A DNA stretch of 64,000 bases, from the NCBI RefSeq assembly GCF_003666685.1, contig NZ_RCIZ01000008.1, forward strand, positions 124,001-188,000, in the 5' to 3' direction. The stretch comes from Mesorhizobium sp. YM1C-6-2 (lineage in GTDB: Bacteria > Pseudomonadota > Alphaproteobacteria > Rhizobiales > Rhizobiaceae). The translations under genes and the position numbers were made by a program. How positions within the stretch are numbered: position 1 is the first letter of the stretch; every line of letters starts with the position of its first letter. Below the pieces are notes generated by a model. The model did no database searches. It was not told the origin of the DNA and was given only the letters and a program-made list of their open reading frames with translations. This document shows positions 9,437-20,012 of this stretch, one piece after another.

Positions 9437-11028
9437 TTCGCCCGCAGCCGCTGCCAGATCCTTCCTGTAAATGCGAACAATGCGAAGGCTGCCAGGATCG
9501 CGAAGCCGATGAACCGGCGTTGTTCAGCCGATGCGATCTGCCCGCCGGATAGGTCGCCGGGAAGATCTATCTCCACGTCGAGCGCATTCCTGGCATTCAA
9601 TGCGAGTGCGTCGATTACGCGTCCACGCGCGTCGATGGCGCCCGAAATCCCGTTGTTGGCGGCGCGCAGCACGGGCAATCCGTTCTCCACTGCCCGCAAC
9701 TGCGCCTGCCGGAAATGCTGGTATGGACCGGGCGTGTCGCCAAACCAGGCATCGTTGGTGACATTCACAATAATACTGGTTGACCTTACGTCAACTGCCA
9801 CCAATTCGGGGAAAATAATTTCGTAGCAGATGAACGGCGCAATGGTGGTACCACCTGGCAACTCGATCGGGTGGCGCTGGCTGCCGGCGACGAAATTCAT
9901 CGGCCCCGCGACCAATTGCCCTATGCCGAAGCGCTCAGCCAACTCGGCGAAGGGAATGTATTCGCCGAACGGCACGAGATGCACCTTGTCGACCGCGTCG
10001 ACGATCTCGCCGCTGTCGTTTATCGCCAGCACGGAATTGTAGTAGAGCGGTGCTGTTCGGCCCGCCTCCTCGCGCACCGCGCCGGCGACCAGCATCTGGG
10101 TCGGCTTCAGCATCTCGCCGATCGCGACCAGCGCATCCGGTCGCTCCGTGAAGAAGAACGGCACCGACGTCTCCGGCCACAGGATCAGTTGCGGCGTGGG
10201 CCGGCCGGCCTCGGGCGGCCGCGCCGACAGGTCCATCGTCGTCTGGAAGATGCGGTCGCGCACGCTCTCGTCCCATTTCTCCGACAGGTCGATCGACGGC
10301 TGCACGATACGTGCGGCAAGCTTGCCGCCGGAGGCCTCAACCGGAGCGTTCACGCGGAAGTAGCCGTAACCGGCATGCGCCGCGACCAGCAGGACGGCAA
10401 GGGCAAGCCCGAGACGAAGATTGCGCCTCGCAGCCAGCAGCGCCGGCATTGCGAAGACGAAGACGGCGAGCGCGTTCATGCCGGTGACGCCGGTCAGCGC
10501 CACGCTCTGCATCAGGAGCGGCGTCGGCATCGCAGCCAGCCCGACCGGATTCCAGGGAAAGCCCGTGAACAGGAAACTGCGCAGCCATTCGGTCAGGCCG
10601 AAGGCGAAGGCGAGCGCCGCGATGCGGGTGATGCCGTTCGCCCAGAAGAGTCGGGCGACGGCAGTGGCGAAGCCGTAGAAGAAGGCGAGCAGCAGTGGTA
10701 TGCCGAGGACTGCGAAAGGCAGCGCCCAGGCGAAGCTGTCGGCCTCGACCAGCAACGCGCTGCCGATCCACCAGAGACCGGCGAGGAAATAGCCGAAGCC
10801 GAACCACCAGCCGATGGCGAAGGCGGGCTTCAGGCGTCGCAGCGGATTGGACGAGGCCTCCGCGGTCGAGCCGTCGAGCAGCCAGACCAGCACCGGAAAG
10901 GACACGAACCCGGCTGCGAAGAAATCATAGGGCGCCTGCGTCAGCACAAGAAGCGCGCCGGCCGCAAAGGCCGCGGCCAGCCGGCGCCAGCCCCAAAGCA
11001 GAATTATCCGCCCCGCCAGGCGCTCCAT
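9433..11028 (-). CDS. lnt: Apolipoprotein N-acyltransferase
   Basis: Lnt adds the third acyl chain to outer-membrane lipoproteins at the inner membrane. The N-terminal ~220 residues are hydrophobic with about six to seven membrane segments. A nitrilase-fold domain follows, carrying the Glu-Lys-Cys triad: WPETSVPFF near residue 283, [11 protein letters not shown] near 345 and ICYEIIFPE near 400. A last membrane helix ([15 protein letters not shown]) ends the protein. ATG 11028 is preferred to a GTG 18 codons upstream because [14 protein letters not shown] directly precedes the first helix. In S. medicae this gene (actA) is needed for acid tolerance and neighbours the praR homologue. Confidence 0.95.
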   Translation of the reverse strand: MERLAGRIILLWGWRRLAAAFAAGALLVLTQAPYDFFAAGFVSFPVLVWLLDGSTAEASSNPLRRLKPAFAIGWWFGFGYFLAGLWWIGSALLVEADSFAWALPFAVLGIPLLLAFFYGFATAVARLFWANGITRIAALAFAFGLTEWLRSFLFTGFPWNPVGLAAMPTPLLMQSVALTGVTGMNALAVFVFAMPALLAARRNLRLGLALAVLLVAAHAGYGYFRVNAPVEASGGKLAARIVQPSIDLSEKWDESVRDRIFQTTMDLSARPPEAGRPTPQLILWPETSVPFFFTERPDALVAIGEMLKPTQMLVAGAVREEAGRTAPLYYNSVLAINDSGEIVDAVDKVHLVPFGEYIPFAELAERFGIGQLVAGPMNFVAGSQRHPIELPGGTTIAPFICYEIIFPELVAVDVRSTSIIVNVTNDAWFGDTPGPYQHFRQAQLRAVENGLPVLRAANNGISGAIDARGRVIDALALNARNALDVEIDLPGDLSGGQIASAEQRRFIGFAILAAFALFAFTGRIWQRLRAN

Positions 11029-11192
11029 GCGCAAACCTGCCCGTCCAGCCTCGGCATGACCGCCTGCTGCAAGCCGGGTCACGCGTCCAGAGAATCACGC
11101 GCGGAGGTTAGAGCCTTTCCGTCCCGGATTGAACCGCCCGGATCAAACGGTTTGCGTCTCTTTAACCTTGTCGCGAAGAAAACGCGCCGGCC

Positions 11193-12308
11193 CTAAGCGT
11201 TGGGAGCGGGCTGCTCCACGCGCGCGGCGCGTCGGCGCCGTTCGGCTTTCACGATGTCGACGATGCGCACCCGTTTCACCCGGCGCGGATCGGCGTCGAG
11301 CACGTGGAACTCGAAGCCCGGAATGGCCTGGACGACTTCGCCGCGCGCCGGCACGCGGCCGAGCGTGTTGAAGATCATGCCGCCGATCGTATCGACATAT
11401 TCGCCGTGCTCGCCGGCCTTGAAGCCTTCGCCGATCAGCTTGGCGACCTCATCGATCTCGGCCTTGCCGTCGACGATATAGACGCCATCGCCGGCCTGCG
11501 TGATCATCGGCTCCTCGTCGTCGTGCTCGTCCTCGATGTCGCCGACGACCATCTCGACGATATCCTCCAGCGACACCAGCCCATCGGTGCCGCCATACTC
11601 GTCGATGACCAGCGCCATCTGTGTGCGGCTCGCCTGCATGCGTCCCATCAGGTCCGAAGCGAGCATGGAGGGCGGCACGAACAGCACGGTGCGCATCAGG
11701 TTGAGCTCGCCGATTGTCTTCGCCAGGTCGATATTGGCGAAATCGAGCGCCGGCGGAGCCGCCTTGCGGGCACGGCTCTTCTTGGCGCGGGCGAGCTTGG
11801 TGATGTGGGCCAGCACGTCGCGGATGTGCACCATGCCTCTGGGATCGTCGAGCGTCTCGGCATAGACCGGCATGCGCGAATGGCCGGACTGCTCGAAAAC
11901 GGTCAGAAGCTCACCAAGCGTCGTGTTGATCTCGACCGCCTCGATGTCGGCGCGCGGGATCATCACGTCCTCGACGCGCACCTCGCGCAGGCGGAGAATG
12001 TTGTGAAGCATCGCCCGTTCGCCGGGCGAGAAGGATTCGGCGTCTGCGGCTGTCTCGGCCAGTGCGTCGGCTATCTCCTCGCGGAGGCTGGAGCCGTTCT
12101 TGTGCCGGAACAGGCCGGCCAGCCGCTCGAAGAAGGAGGGTCGCTCGGAAGCGGATTCGACCGTGGCTGCGAGCGGCGCGGATTGCGGCGTCGACTGACT
12201 GGGACTCGAACTCGGGCCTTCTTCTGCCGATTCGGCTCTTGCGCTGCCCGTTTCGGGCCGCGCGGCAGGCTCTGGTGTGTCGTTCATCTTCGTCGGGTTG
12301 GTTTCCAT
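11193..12308 (-). CDS. corC: CBS-domain CorC/HlyC-family protein
   Basis: Soluble two-CBS protein of the CorC/TlyC type, associated with Mg/Co efflux in enterobacteria; the biochemical role here is not shown by sequence. After a low-complexity N-terminus (about 1-50), the CBS pair spans roughly 95-225 (VEDVMIPRADIEAV is the first CBS entry motif; YGGTDGLVSLEDI the second), and a CorC_HlyC domain ends the protein (GRVPARGEVV near 330). No DUF21 membrane domain is present. It starts six bases after the ybeY stop. The ybeY-corC-lnt order is widely conserved. Confidence 0.88.
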   Translation of the reverse strand: METNPTKMNDTPEPAARPETGSARAESAEEGPSSSPSQSTPQSAPLAATVESASERPSFFERLAGLFRHKNGSSLREEIADALAETAADAESFSPGERAMLHNILRLREVRVEDVMIPRADIEAVEINTTLGELLTVFEQSGHSRMPVYAETLDDPRGMVHIRDVLAHITKLARAKKSRARKAAPPALDFANIDLAKTIGELNLMRTVLFVPPSMLASDLMGRMQASRTQMALVIDEYGGTDGLVSLEDIVEMVVGDIEDEHDDEEPMITQAGDGVYIVDGKAEIDEVAKLIGEGFKAGEHGEYVDTIGGMIFNTLGRVPARGEVVQAIPGFEFHVLDADPRRVKRVRIVDIVKAERRRRAARVEQPAPNA

Positions 12309-12314
12309 TTCCTG

Positions 12315-12806
12315 TTACGCGTAGGGATCGGGAATGGCAAGCCTCGCGAGAGCGGCCCGCTCCAGCGCTTCCATCCGCTCCGCCTCCGTTTCCTCCTCGT
12401 GATCGTGGCCGAGCAGGTGCAGGACCCCGTGGACCACGAGATGCGTTATGTGGTGGCCGAGCGGCTTGCCTTCCAGTTCCGCCTCGCGCGCCACCGTCTC
12501 GGCGGCAAGTACGACGTCGCCCAGCATCGGTGGCAATTCTTGGCCGATTTTCACCGGAAAAGCCGGGAAAGACAGCACGTTGGTCGGCTTGTCCTTGTTG
12601 CGCCAGCCGGCGTTCAGCGTGCGGATATGCGCATCGTCGGTGAAGACGACGCTGAGTTCGGAGCCGGCTTCATACGCTGCTCCTGCCTCGTACAGCGCAG
12701 CCCCGACCGCCTTTTCGACAAGGCTCCGCAGCGTCCGTTTCTGCGGCCAGTCGCCGGACTCGACCGCAATGTCGATATCGATCCTGGGTTTTCGTGCTTG
12801 CGGCAT
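12315..12806 (-). CDS. ybeY: Endoribonuclease YbeY, rRNA maturation factor
   Basis: YbeY is a zinc RNase acting in 16S rRNA 3' maturation and 70S quality control. The zinc motif [11 protein letters not shown] lies near residues 126-136, preceded by the substrate-side motif [12 protein letters not shown]. The frame stays open 66 codons upstream, but that part reads as a phoH shadow; ATG 12806 gives 163 residues, near the family length. Ribosome site is weak, with the best purine stretch about 20 bases upstream. It lies 40 bp after phoH and six bases before corC. Confidence 0.93.
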   Translation of the reverse strand: MPQARKPRIDIDIAVESGDWPQKRTLRSLVEKAVGAALYEAGAAYEAGSELSVVFTDDAHIRTLNAGWRNKDKPTNVLSFPAFPVKIGQELPPMLGDVVLAAETVAREAELEGKPLGHHITHLVVHGVLHLLGHDHEEETEAERMEALERAALARLAIPDPYA

Positions 12807-12846
12807 GGCTACGGCGGACGGGCGCTCCCTGGCGGGAACGACCGTC

Positions 12847-13935
12847 TCAGTCTTCGCCGGTGCCCAGCCCGCGCGCCATCTTGGCGTCGCGGTCATAGGC
12901 CTTGACGATCTCGGCGACCAGCGGATGCCTGACCACGTCGGTGTCGTTGAAGCGCACGGGGACGGCGCCCGGCACGCCGTCGAGGATGCGCAGGGCCTCG
13001 ACAAGTCCGGACTTGGTGTTCGGCGGCAGGTCGATCTGCGTGGGGTCGCCGGTGACGATCATGCGCGAGCCCTCGCCGAGGCGGGTCAGGAACATCTTCA
13101 TCTGCATCGGCGTGGTATTCTGGGCTTCGTCGAGGATCACGGCGCAATGCGCAAGCGTGCGGCCGCGCATGAAGGCGAGCGGCGCGATCTCGATCACCTC
13201 GGCGGTGATCGCCCGCTCGACCTTGTCGGCAGGCATCATGTCGTAGAGCGCATCGTAGAGCGGACGGAGATAGGGATCGACCTTCTCCTTCATGTCTCCA
13301 GGCAGAAAGCCCAGCCGCTCGCCGGCCTCGACGGCAGGCCGCGACAGCACGATGCGCTCGACCATGCCGCGCTCGAGCAGCATCGCCGCATGCGCCACCG
13401 CCAGATAGGTCTTGCCGGTGCCGGCCGGGCCGATGCCGAACACCAGCTCGGCGCGCTCCAGTGCGCGCATATAGGCGTCCTGGTTGGTCGAGCGGGCGTA
13501 GATCGTGCGTTTCCTGGTGGCGATCTGCGCGGCGGCCATCTTTCCCTTGCGCTCCAGCGTCGGCAGCGTCAGCTGGTCGTCGGCGGCGATCGCCATCCTG
13601 ACCGCGCCGTCGACGTCCGACTGGCCGATATCGGCGCCCTTCTGCAGGATGCCGTAAAGATTGTCGAGCGCCCGGCGCGCCTGCTCGGCCGCCGATGACG
13701 AGCCCTTGATGGTGAGCTGGTTGCCGCGCGAGCGTATATCGACGCCGAGCTTCTGCTCCAGCCGCGCCAGATTCTCGTCGAATTGTCCGTAGAGCGCACT
13801 CGCCAGCCGGTTGTTGTCGAAGGTGAGCACGATATGCGCCATGTCGGAAGCCCCGGATGCCGGCCCCGATGCTGGACTGGCGGGCGGCTTCTTCAATTCG
13901 GTAGCGCTCAACCGTCTCTCCTCGTCAGCCGCCAT
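12847..13935 (-). CDS. phoH: PhoH-like ATPase
   Basis: PhoH family P-loop ATPase, likely RNA helicase-like, cytosolic. A KH-like N-terminal part ([15 protein letters not shown]) precedes the ATPase core with Walker [13 protein letters not shown] near residue 168 and Walker [11 protein letters not shown]; the [11 protein letters not shown] sensor motif follows. Its ATG overlaps the miaB stop by one base. The miaB-phoH-ybeY-corC-lnt order is a conserved RNA/ribosome-maturation block. Confidence 0.92.
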   Translation of the reverse strand: MAADEERRLSATELKKPPASPASGPASGASDMAHIVLTFDNNRLASALYGQFDENLARLEQKLGVDIRSRGNQLTIKGSSSAAEQARRALDNLYGILQKGADIGQSDVDGAVRMAIAADDQLTLPTLERKGKMAAAQIATRKRTIYARSTNQDAYMRALERAELVFGIGPAGTGKTYLAVAHAAMLLERGMVERIVLSRPAVEAGERLGFLPGDMKEKVDPYLRPLYDALYDMMPADKVERAITAEVIEIAPLAFMRGRTLAHCAVILDEAQNTTPMQMKMFLTRLGEGSRMIVTGDPTQIDLPPNTKSGLVEALRILDGVPGAVPVRFNDTDVVRHPLVAEIVKAYDRDAKMARGLGTGED

Positions 13936-15344
13936 CAGATCGGCTCGGCGAACAGGCTGTTCCTGCCTGTTCGCGTGATTCGCACATCGATAATGTCACC
14001 GATTTCGCCGGCGGTTTCATCAACAATCACCGGCTGTAGCCAGGGCGAGCGACCGACAAGCTGGCCAGGCTGGCGACCGGGCTTGTCGATCAGGGCGCTG
14101 ATCGTCCTGCCGGCCATCGCGGCAGTGAAATCCTGCTGCTGCTCGCCGAGCAACGCCTGCAGACGCTGCAAACGCTCGTCCTTCACCGCTTCGGCGACGT
14201 GGTCCGTCATGTCGGCGCCGGGCGTGCCGGGGCGCGGCGAATATTTGAAGGAGAAGGCTTGTGCGTATTGTACAGTCCGCACCAGCTCCAGTGTCGCCTC
14301 GAAATCGGCGTCCGTCTCACCGGGAAAGCCGACAATGAAATCGCCCGACATCGCCATGTCCGGCCGCACGGCGCGGATGCGCTCAACCAGCTTGAGGTAG
14401 TCGGCGGCCTTGTGGCGGCGGTTCATGGCCTTCAGGATGCGGTCGGAACCCGCCTGCACGGGCAGGTGCAGATAAGGCATCAGTGCGGCGAGGTCGCGAT
14501 GCGCCTCGATCAGCTCGTCGTCCATGTCGCGCGGATGGCTGGTCGTGTAGCGCAGCCGCGCGATGCCGGGGATCTCAGCGAGGCGCAGGAGCAGGCGACC
14601 GAGCCCCCATTCGCCACCGTCCGGGCCCTCGCCGTGCCAGGCGTTGACGTTCTGGCCGAGCAGCGTCACCTCGCGCACGCCGGCTTCAGCCAGCCTTTCC
14701 GCCTCGGCCACGATCTGCGCCACCGGACGCGACACTTCCGAGCCGCGCGTATAGGGCACCACACAGAAGGTACAGAACTTGTCGCAGCCCTCCTGCACGG
14801 TGAGGAAGGCCGTTACGCCGCGCCCAATGACCTCGGCCTTGCGGGGCTGCGGCAGATGCTCGAACTTGTCCTCGATGGCGTAGTCGGTCTCGACGACCTT
14901 CTCGCCGTTCCTCGCCTTCCTCAACGCTTCCGGCAGGCGATGATAGGTCTGCGGGCCGATGACCAGATCGACGGCATTCTGCCGGCGGATGATCTCGCGA
15001 CCCTCCGCCTGGGCCACGCAGCCGGCGACGCCGATCACCGTCTCCAGCCCGCGGCTAGCCCGCTCCGCCTTGAGGTCGCGTATGCGGCCGAGCTCCGAAT
15101 AGACCTTTTCGGCGGCCTTCTCGCGAATATGGCAGGTATTGAGGAGCACAAGATCGGCATCCTCGATGCGGTCCGTGCCGGCATAGCCGTCCACCGCCAG
15201 GGCATCCGACATGCGCTGGCTGTCATAGACATTCATCTGGCAGCCATAGGTCTTGACGAAGACCTTCTTTGCGGCAACCGGCGGGTTCACTTCACCTTCC
15301 GCACGGTCGGCGTTCTCGGCCGGCTCGATCTGTTCCAGTTCCAT
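13935..15344 (-). CDS. miaB: tRNA-2-methylthio-N6-dimethylallyladenosine synthase MiaB
   Basis: Radical-SAM methylthiotransferase modifying A37 in tRNAs. The UPF0004 N-terminal domain begins [15 protein letters not shown]. The radical-SAM cluster motif CxxxCxxC appears as GCDKFCTFC near residues 184-192, followed by [13 protein letters not shown]-terminal TRAM domain carries [10 protein letters not shown] chose ATG 15344; a TTG at 15374 would add ten residues, and neither has a strong ribosome site. It is directly downstream of plsC. Confidence 0.95.
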   Translation of the reverse strand: MELEQIEPAENADRAEGEVNPPVAAKKVFVKTYGCQMNVYDSQRMSDALAVDGYAGTDRIEDADLVLLNTCHIREKAAEKVYSELGRIRDLKAERASRGLETVIGVAGCVAQAEGREIIRRQNAVDLVIGPQTYHRLPEALRKARNGEKVVETDYAIEDKFEHLPQPRKAEVIGRGVTAFLTVQEGCDKFCTFCVVPYTRGSEVSRPVAQIVAEAERLAEAGVREVTLLGQNVNAWHGEGPDGGEWGLGRLLLRLAEIPGIARLRYTTSHPRDMDDELIEAHRDLAALMPYLHLPVQAGSDRILKAMNRRHKAADYLKLVERIRAVRPDMAMSGDFIVGFPGETDADFEATLELVRTVQYAQAFSFKYSPRPGTPGADMTDHVAEAVKDERLQRLQALLGEQQQDFTAAMAGRTISALIDKPGRQPGQLVGRSPWLQPVIVDETAGEIGDIIDVRITRTGRNSLFAEPI

Positions 15345-15391
15345 CGGGCGGCTTTTAGAGGGTTTCTGCGACAAAAAACAGACGATTCTGG

Positions 15392-16204
15392 CTATGCCGG
15401 CCGGCGTTTGCTCGGCTCTGGGCGGGCAAGCGCGGTCTCCAGCATGGCGCGCACATCGGCCTCAGCACGGCGCGTTGCCTCCTTGCGGCTGTCACCGGGC
15501 AGGAACTCGATCGGCTCGCCGAAATGCAGCTCCACGTCGACCGCACCTTCCTTGAGCAGGGCGGCGGCGTGCGGCGCCAGCTCAGTATCGCCGATCCAGG
15601 CGGCCAGCGACCGGCCCCGTCGGCCCATCGGCATGCCCTGGATCCGCGTATAGGCTATGGTCAGTGGCTGGATGTAGACCTTGTCGATGGCGCCTTCCTG
15701 GAGCGCCATGGTGGCGGCGCCGAATAGCGTGGACTTGAACGGCAGGACGAGATTGCCGTCGCCGGTCGTGCCTTCGGCGAACAGCACCACTGCTTCGCCG
15801 GCGGCGAGACGCCGCGCGATCTCGCCGGCCTGCTTGCCGGAGGTGCGCCTGAGTTCGCGCTCGATGAAGATCGTGCGCTGCAGCCGCGCCAGCCAACCCA
15901 TCACCGGCCACGTCGCCATGTCAGCCTTGGCGATGAAGGAAACCTCGCAGTGCGAGCCGATGACGGAAATATCGGTCCAGGACACATGGTTTGCGGCAAC
16001 GACCAGCGGCCGCCTGGCGGTCAATTCACCCTTTTGGTGGACGCGGAAACCCAGCGCCCGGCAGTTGCCCCGGTGCCAGAGACGCAACACGCGCCACTCG
16101 CTCCAGAGTTTCGTCTTCATGGCGATCAGCTGGAGGGGCACCAGCACCAGCGTCGAGGCGACGACGCTGCCCAGTGCGACCACTAGCCGGATGCTGCCGA
16201 TCAT
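15392..16204 (-). CDS. plsC: 1-acyl-sn-glycerol-3-phosphate acyltransferase (PlsC family)
   Basis: Membrane-anchored acyltransferase making phosphatidic acid or a related lipid. One N-terminal membrane helix (residues 8-28) precedes the catalytic NHVSWTD motif (72-78, the HX4D pair) and the FAEGTTGDG motif (142-150). A C-terminal LHFGEPIEF strand is typical. The family also includes ornithine-lipid acyltransferase OlsA in rhizobia, so the exact acceptor is not certain from sequence. It lies between rimI and miaB with a repeat-bearing 126-bp gap upstream. Confidence 0.85.
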   Translation of the reverse strand: MIGSIRLVVALGSVVASTLVLVPLQLIAMKTKLWSEWRVLRLWHRGNCRALGFRVHQKGELTARRPLVVAANHVSWTDISVIGSHCEVSFIAKADMATWPVMGWLARLQRTIFIERELRRTSGKQAGEIARRLAAGEAVVLFAEGTTGDGNLVLPFKSTLFGAATMALQEGAIDKVYIQPLTIAYTRIQGMPMGRRGRSLAAWIGDTELAPHAAALLKEGAVDVELHFGEPIEFLPGDSRKEATRRAEADVRAMLETALARPEPSKRRPA

Positions 16205-16222
16205 CTTTCAGGCCGCCCTATC

Positions 16223-16274
16223 TGTCGCATTTCCGGACGGAAACCGGTTCCCACTTTTGCGGAATGGCTCTGAA
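16223..16274. repeat. Dispersed rhizobial-type palindromic intergenic element
   Basis: The rimI-plsC gap holds a structured segment: outer arms CATTTCCG (16228-16235) and CGGAATG (16260-16266) pair with one bulge, and an inner near-palindrome GGAAACCGGTTCC sits at 16239-16251. From memory, intergenic repeats with a CGGAAACCGGTTCCCACTTTT-like core are very abundant in Mesorhizobium and relatives. Only one copy is visible in this window. Confidence 0.5.
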
Positions 16275-16330
16275 GCACGATCCTAGCAAAGTGCAGGCTT
16301 TCCAGGTCGGGGATGCTTCATGGACACGCG

Positions 16331-16822
16331 CTAGCGAAGATCGCGCCGCATGACAAGCGCTCCGCTTCGGCCCTCGCCGGTCTCATAATAGTGTGGCCGC
16401 TTGCCTACTTCGAAGAAGCCTAGCCGCCGGTAGAGCGCGATCGCCGGCGCGTTGGCCTCGTCGACCTCGAGGAAAAGCGCCTCGGCGCGTTGGCTGTGCA
16501 GCTCGCGCAGCACCGCGTCCATCAGCCGCCAGCCGAGACCCTGCCGGCGATGCGTCCGCGCCACCGCGACCGTAAGGATCTCACCCTCGCCGGCCGCCAG
16601 CCGCGCCAGCACGAAACCCACCGGCGGAGCGTCGCCCTTGCCGGTCTCCCGGGCGGCGAAGCCGAACACGGTGTCCTGTGCGAGCAGGCTTGCGAACTCG
16701 CCATCGCTCCAGGGTCGCACGAAATCCTCATGGTGGATCGCCGCGACCGCCGGACTGTCGTTCGGGGTCAGCGGCTCCAGCGCATAGTCGCGGGTCTTCG
16801 GCGTCAGAAAGGGTATGCGCAT
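16331..16822 (-). CDS. rimI: Ribosomal protein S18 alanine N-acetyltransferase RimI-like
   Basis: GNAT acetyltransferase. The acetyl-CoA loop RRQGLGWRLMDAVL, the LEVDEANAPAIALYRRLGF motif and a C-terminal HYYETGEG match RimI, which acetylates S18. It directly follows tsaB, the usual rimI partner. ATG 16822 is chosen on family form (MRIPFLTP); a GTG at 16843 has a better GGAA ribosome site eight bases away and is a real alternative. Substrate assignment is by family and neighbourhood. Confidence 0.87.
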   Translation of the reverse strand: MRIPFLTPKTRDYALEPLTPNDSPAVAAIHHEDFVRPWSDGEFASLLAQDTVFGFAARETGKGDAPPVGFVLARLAAGEGEILTVAVARTHRRQGLGWRLMDAVLRELHSQRAEALFLEVDEANAPAIALYRRLGFFEVGKRPHYYETGEGRSGALVMRRDLR

Positions 16823-16861
16823 GAAAATCGATCTTTGTCTCACCGGCGTTTCCGGCCGGGA

Positions 16862-17539
16862 TCATGACCGGATTCGCGGCAGGACGAAACCGGCCTGCGG
16901 CTTGGCGTCGGCGTCGCGCAGGTAAAGCGGCTTCGGCCTTTCGCCGGCTACCTTGATCGCGCCCAGCCGGGCATAGACGACGATGTCGGCGGTCGACCCG
17001 GACGCGCCGGTTTCCAACCTCGCGCCCGCTTCCTCGGCCACCGTCGCCGCCGCCGAGCCAACCAGCAGCGGCAGATGCTCCCTGGCAATCGCTGCGGCCC
17101 CCTGCAGCGTCGTCGCCACCGGACCGAACAGCAGCGCGCCCGCTTCGTCGTAGACGGCCAAATGGACTTCGCCACGGCCGCCGTCGAGCGCGGCCATCAC
17201 TTTCCTCGCCCCTGACCGTTCCCGCGTTTCCGCCGCGATCGCCTCCAGGGTCGTCACGCCGACGGCCGGAATCTTGAGCGCCATCGCAAAGCCACGCGCC
17301 GCCGACACGCCGACACGCACGCCGGTGAACGAGCCGGGCCCGACCGCGACCGCGATACGGTCGAGCGCCGGGAAATCCACGCCGGCCTCAGCCATGGCGT
17401 CGTTCACCACACCCATCAGATGCTCGGCATGGCCCTTGCCGAGATCGAGCACCGACCGGCCGAGTTCCTTGCCGGCATCGCTGTCGTAGACGCAGGCCGC
17501 GCAGAGCGCCGAAGCCGTGTCGATGGCCAGGACGATCAT
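16862..17539 (-). CDS. tsaB: tRNA threonylcarbamoyladenosine biosynthesis protein TsaB
   Basis: TsaB scaffolds TsaD and TsaE in forming t6A37 of ANN-decoding tRNAs. The ASKHA-like N-terminus MIVLAIDTAS and the motif VGPGSFTGVRVG are diagnostic. At 225 residues it is normal length. It begins 16 bp after glcB on the same strand and precedes rimI. The partner TsaE is also in this window, fused to a kinase domain (33362-34885); TsaC and TsaD are not seen here. Confidence 0.93.
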   Translation of the reverse strand: MIVLAIDTASALCAACVYDSDAGKELGRSVLDLGKGHAEHLMGVVNDAMAEAGVDFPALDRIAVAVGPGSFTGVRVGVSAARGFAMALKIPAVGVTTLEAIAAETRERSGARKVMAALDGGRGEVHLAVYDEAGALLFGPVATTLQGAAAIAREHLPLLVGSAAATVAEEAGARLETGASGSTADIVVYARLGAIKVAGERPKPLYLRDADAKPQAGFVLPRIRS

Positions 17540-17555
17540 GTAGCGTCCGCGCGTG

Positions 17556-19733
17556 TCATCCCGCCCGGTCCCGCGCCTTGAGCTCCAGCCGGCGCGCGTG
17601 CAGCACCGGCTCGGTGTAGCCGTTCGGCTGATCGCGGCCCTTGAACACGAGGTCGCAGGCAGCCTGGAAGGCGATCGACCCGTCGAAATCGGCGGCCATC
17701 GGCCGGTAAAGCGGATCGCCCTCGTTCTGCTTGTCGACGACCGCCGCCATGCGCCGCAGCGTTTCCATCACCTGCTCGCCGCTCGCCACGCCGTGGTGCA
17801 GCCAGTTGGCGATGTGCTGCGAGGAGATGCGCAGCGTGGCGCGGTCCTCCATCAGCGCGACATTGTTGATATCGGGCACCTTGGAGCAGCCGACGCCCTG
17901 GTCGATCCAGCGCACGACATAACCCAGGATGCCCTGCGCGTTGTTGTCGAGTTCCTTCTGGATGTCCTCGGCCGTCCAGTTCGGCCGCACGGCGACCGGC
18001 ACGGAGAGAATGTCGTCGAGCCTGGCCTTCGGGCGGCTCTTCAGGCTCTCCTGCACCGCGTGCACGTCGACCCGATGATAATGCGTCGCGTGCAGGGTGG
18101 CGGCCGTCGGAGATGGCACCCAGGCGGTGTTGGCGCCGGCCTTCGGGTGACCGATCTTCTGCTCAAGCATCGCCGCCATCATGTCGGGCATCGCCCACAT
18201 GCCCTTGCCGATCTGGGCGTGGCCCGACAGGCCGCATTCAAGCCCGGTGTCGACGTTCCAGGTTTCGTAGGCTGAGATCCAGGCAGCCTGGCGCATGTCG
18301 CCCTTGCGGATCATCGGCCCGGCTTCCATCGAGGTGTGGATCTCGTCGCCGGTGCGGTCGAGGAAGCCGGTGTTGATGAACACGACCCGCTCCTTGGCGG
18401 CGCGGATGCACTCCTTGAGGTTAACCGTCGTGCGCCGCTCCTCATCCATGATGCCCATCTTCATGGTGTTCGGCGTCATCTTCAGCATCTTCTCGACGCG
18501 CGCGAATATCTCCACGGCGAACTCGACCTCGTCCGGCCCGTGCATCTTGGGCTTCACCACATACATGGAGCCGCTGCGCGAATTCTTGCGGCGCCCGTTC
18601 TCGCCGATGTCGTGCAGCGCGATCAGCGCGGTGACCGCAGCATCCATGATGCCCTCGGGGACCTCATGCCCCTCACGGTCGACGATTGCCGGATTGGACA
18701 TCAGGTGGCCGACATTGCGCACCAGCATCAGCGAGCGGCACTTCACCTCGAAGGTCGAGCCGTCAGGCGCTTGGTAGTCGAGGTCGGGGTTGAGCTTGCG
18801 GGTGAACGTCCTGCCGCCCTTCTCGACCTCTTCCTTCAGGTCGCCCTTCATCAGGCCGAGCCAGTTGCGGTAGGCGGCAACCTTGTCCTCGGCATCGACC
18901 GCGGCGATCGAATCCTCGAAATCCTGGATGGTGGTGACGGCCGACTCCAGCCAGACATCCGAAATGTTCGCGGAGTCCGTCTTGCCTATCGTGGAGGTGG
19001 CGTCGATCAGGATCTCGATATGGATACCGTTGTTCTTGAGCAGGAACTGTGTCGGAGCCGCGGCCTCGCCGAGATAACCGGCGAATTTTTCCGGCTGCTT
19101 GAGGCCGGTCGTCCGGTCGCCGTCGAGCGCCACCACCAGCTTTTCGTGTTGGACCGAGAAGCCGCGCACCGCCCGCCAGTTGGCGCCGTCGAGCGGCGCC
19201 GCGTCGTCCAGGAAGTTGCGCACCCAGGCGATCACCTTGCCGCCACGCACCGGATTGTAGTCCTTGCCCTTCTCCGCGCCGCCGGTGTCGGTGATCGCGT
19301 CGGTGCCGTAGAGCGCATCGTAAAGCGAGCCCCAGCGCGCATTGGCGGCGTTGAGCGCATAGCGCGCGTTCATCACCGGCACGACGAGCTGCGGCCCGGC
19401 GATCGATGCAATCTCCGGATCGACGTTCTCGGTCGTCACCTTGAAAGGAGTACCTTCCGGAACGAGGTAGCCGATCTCCTTGAGGAACGCCTTGTAGTCC
19501 TCCATGTCGGTCGGGGCGCCATGCTGGCGGTGCCAGGCGTCGATCTTCCCCTGCAGGTCGTCGCGCCGCCGGAGCAGCGCTCGGTTGCGTGGGGCCAGAT
19601 CGTGAATGATGTTGGACAGTCCGGCCCAGAATTCCCTGGCCTCGATGCCGGTTCCCGGAATCGCTTCCTCCACGACGAAGTCGTGCAGCTCGCGGGCAAT
19701 CTGCAGGCCGGCGATTTCGACGCGATCAGTCAT
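17556..19733 (-). CDS. glcB: Malate synthase G
   Basis: Condenses glyoxylate with acetyl-CoA to malate, completing the glyoxylate bypass. The ~725-residue length and motifs such as [27 protein letters not shown], and [21 protein letters not shown] are those of isoform G, a monomeric enzyme. Two ATGs are close: 19742 and 19733. The latter is better spaced from GGAG (nine bases), so I use it. No isocitrate lyase gene is in the window. Upstream is a 279-bp gap shared with the divergent sugar operon. Confidence 0.96.
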   Translation of the reverse strand: MTDRVEIAGLQIARELHDFVVEEAIPGTGIEAREFWAGLSNIIHDLAPRNRALLRRRDDLQGKIDAWHRQHGAPTDMEDYKAFLKEIGYLVPEGTPFKVTTENVDPEIASIAGPQLVVPVMNARYALNAANARWGSLYDALYGTDAITDTGGAEKGKDYNPVRGGKVIAWVRNFLDDAAPLDGANWRAVRGFSVQHEKLVVALDGDRTTGLKQPEKFAGYLGEAAAPTQFLLKNNGIHIEILIDATSTIGKTDSANISDVWLESAVTTIQDFEDSIAAVDAEDKVAAYRNWLGLMKGDLKEEVEKGGRTFTRKLNPDLDYQAPDGSTFEVKCRSLMLVRNVGHLMSNPAIVDREGHEVPEGIMDAAVTALIALHDIGENGRRKNSRSGSMYVVKPKMHGPDEVEFAVEIFARVEKMLKMTPNTMKMGIMDEERRTTVNLKECIRAAKERVVFINTGFLDRTGDEIHTSMEAGPMIRKGDMRQAAWISAYETWNVDTGLECGLSGHAQIGKGMWAMPDMMAAMLEQKIGHPKAGANTAWVPSPTAATLHATHYHRVDVHAVQESLKSRPKARLDDILSVPVAVRPNWTAEDIQKELDNNAQGILGYVVRWIDQGVGCSKVPDINNVALMEDRATLRISSQHIANWLHHGVASGEQVMETLRRMAAVVDKQNEGDPLYRPMAADFDGSIAFQAACDLVFKGRDQPNGYTEPVLHARRLELKARDRAG

Positions 19734-20012
19734 TCCGTTCATCTCCGAGGTCGTATTTGTCCGTCAATTCCGGGCCTTTGACCACGCAAAGGCAGGAGGG
19801 TCAATTGATCCGCTGTTCAAGCAGCGCGAACCTCGCGTCCAAGACTGACGAACGCATCCGTGGGCGGTCCGGTTTCTGCGCGGCTCCCGATCGCGGCAGC
19901 ATGCTCGGCGGGCTCATAAAATCGATTTGACCTGCCACCGGGATAGGCCTTGCCCTCGGCTCCGGCTTCGTCGATACCTTGCCTCGCGATTTTTCCGGCA
20001 GGGACGAAGATA
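19734..20012. other. Divergent gap between glcB and the sugar operon
   Basis: No gene is supported here. A 7-bp inverted repeat GCCTTTG / CAAAGGC (19774-19780 and 19787-19793, loop 6) lies about 40 bases upstream of glcB and could be an operator. I see no convincing -35/-10 pair on either strand. The small frames crossing the gap lack ribosome sites and recognisable sequence. Confidence 0.4.
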
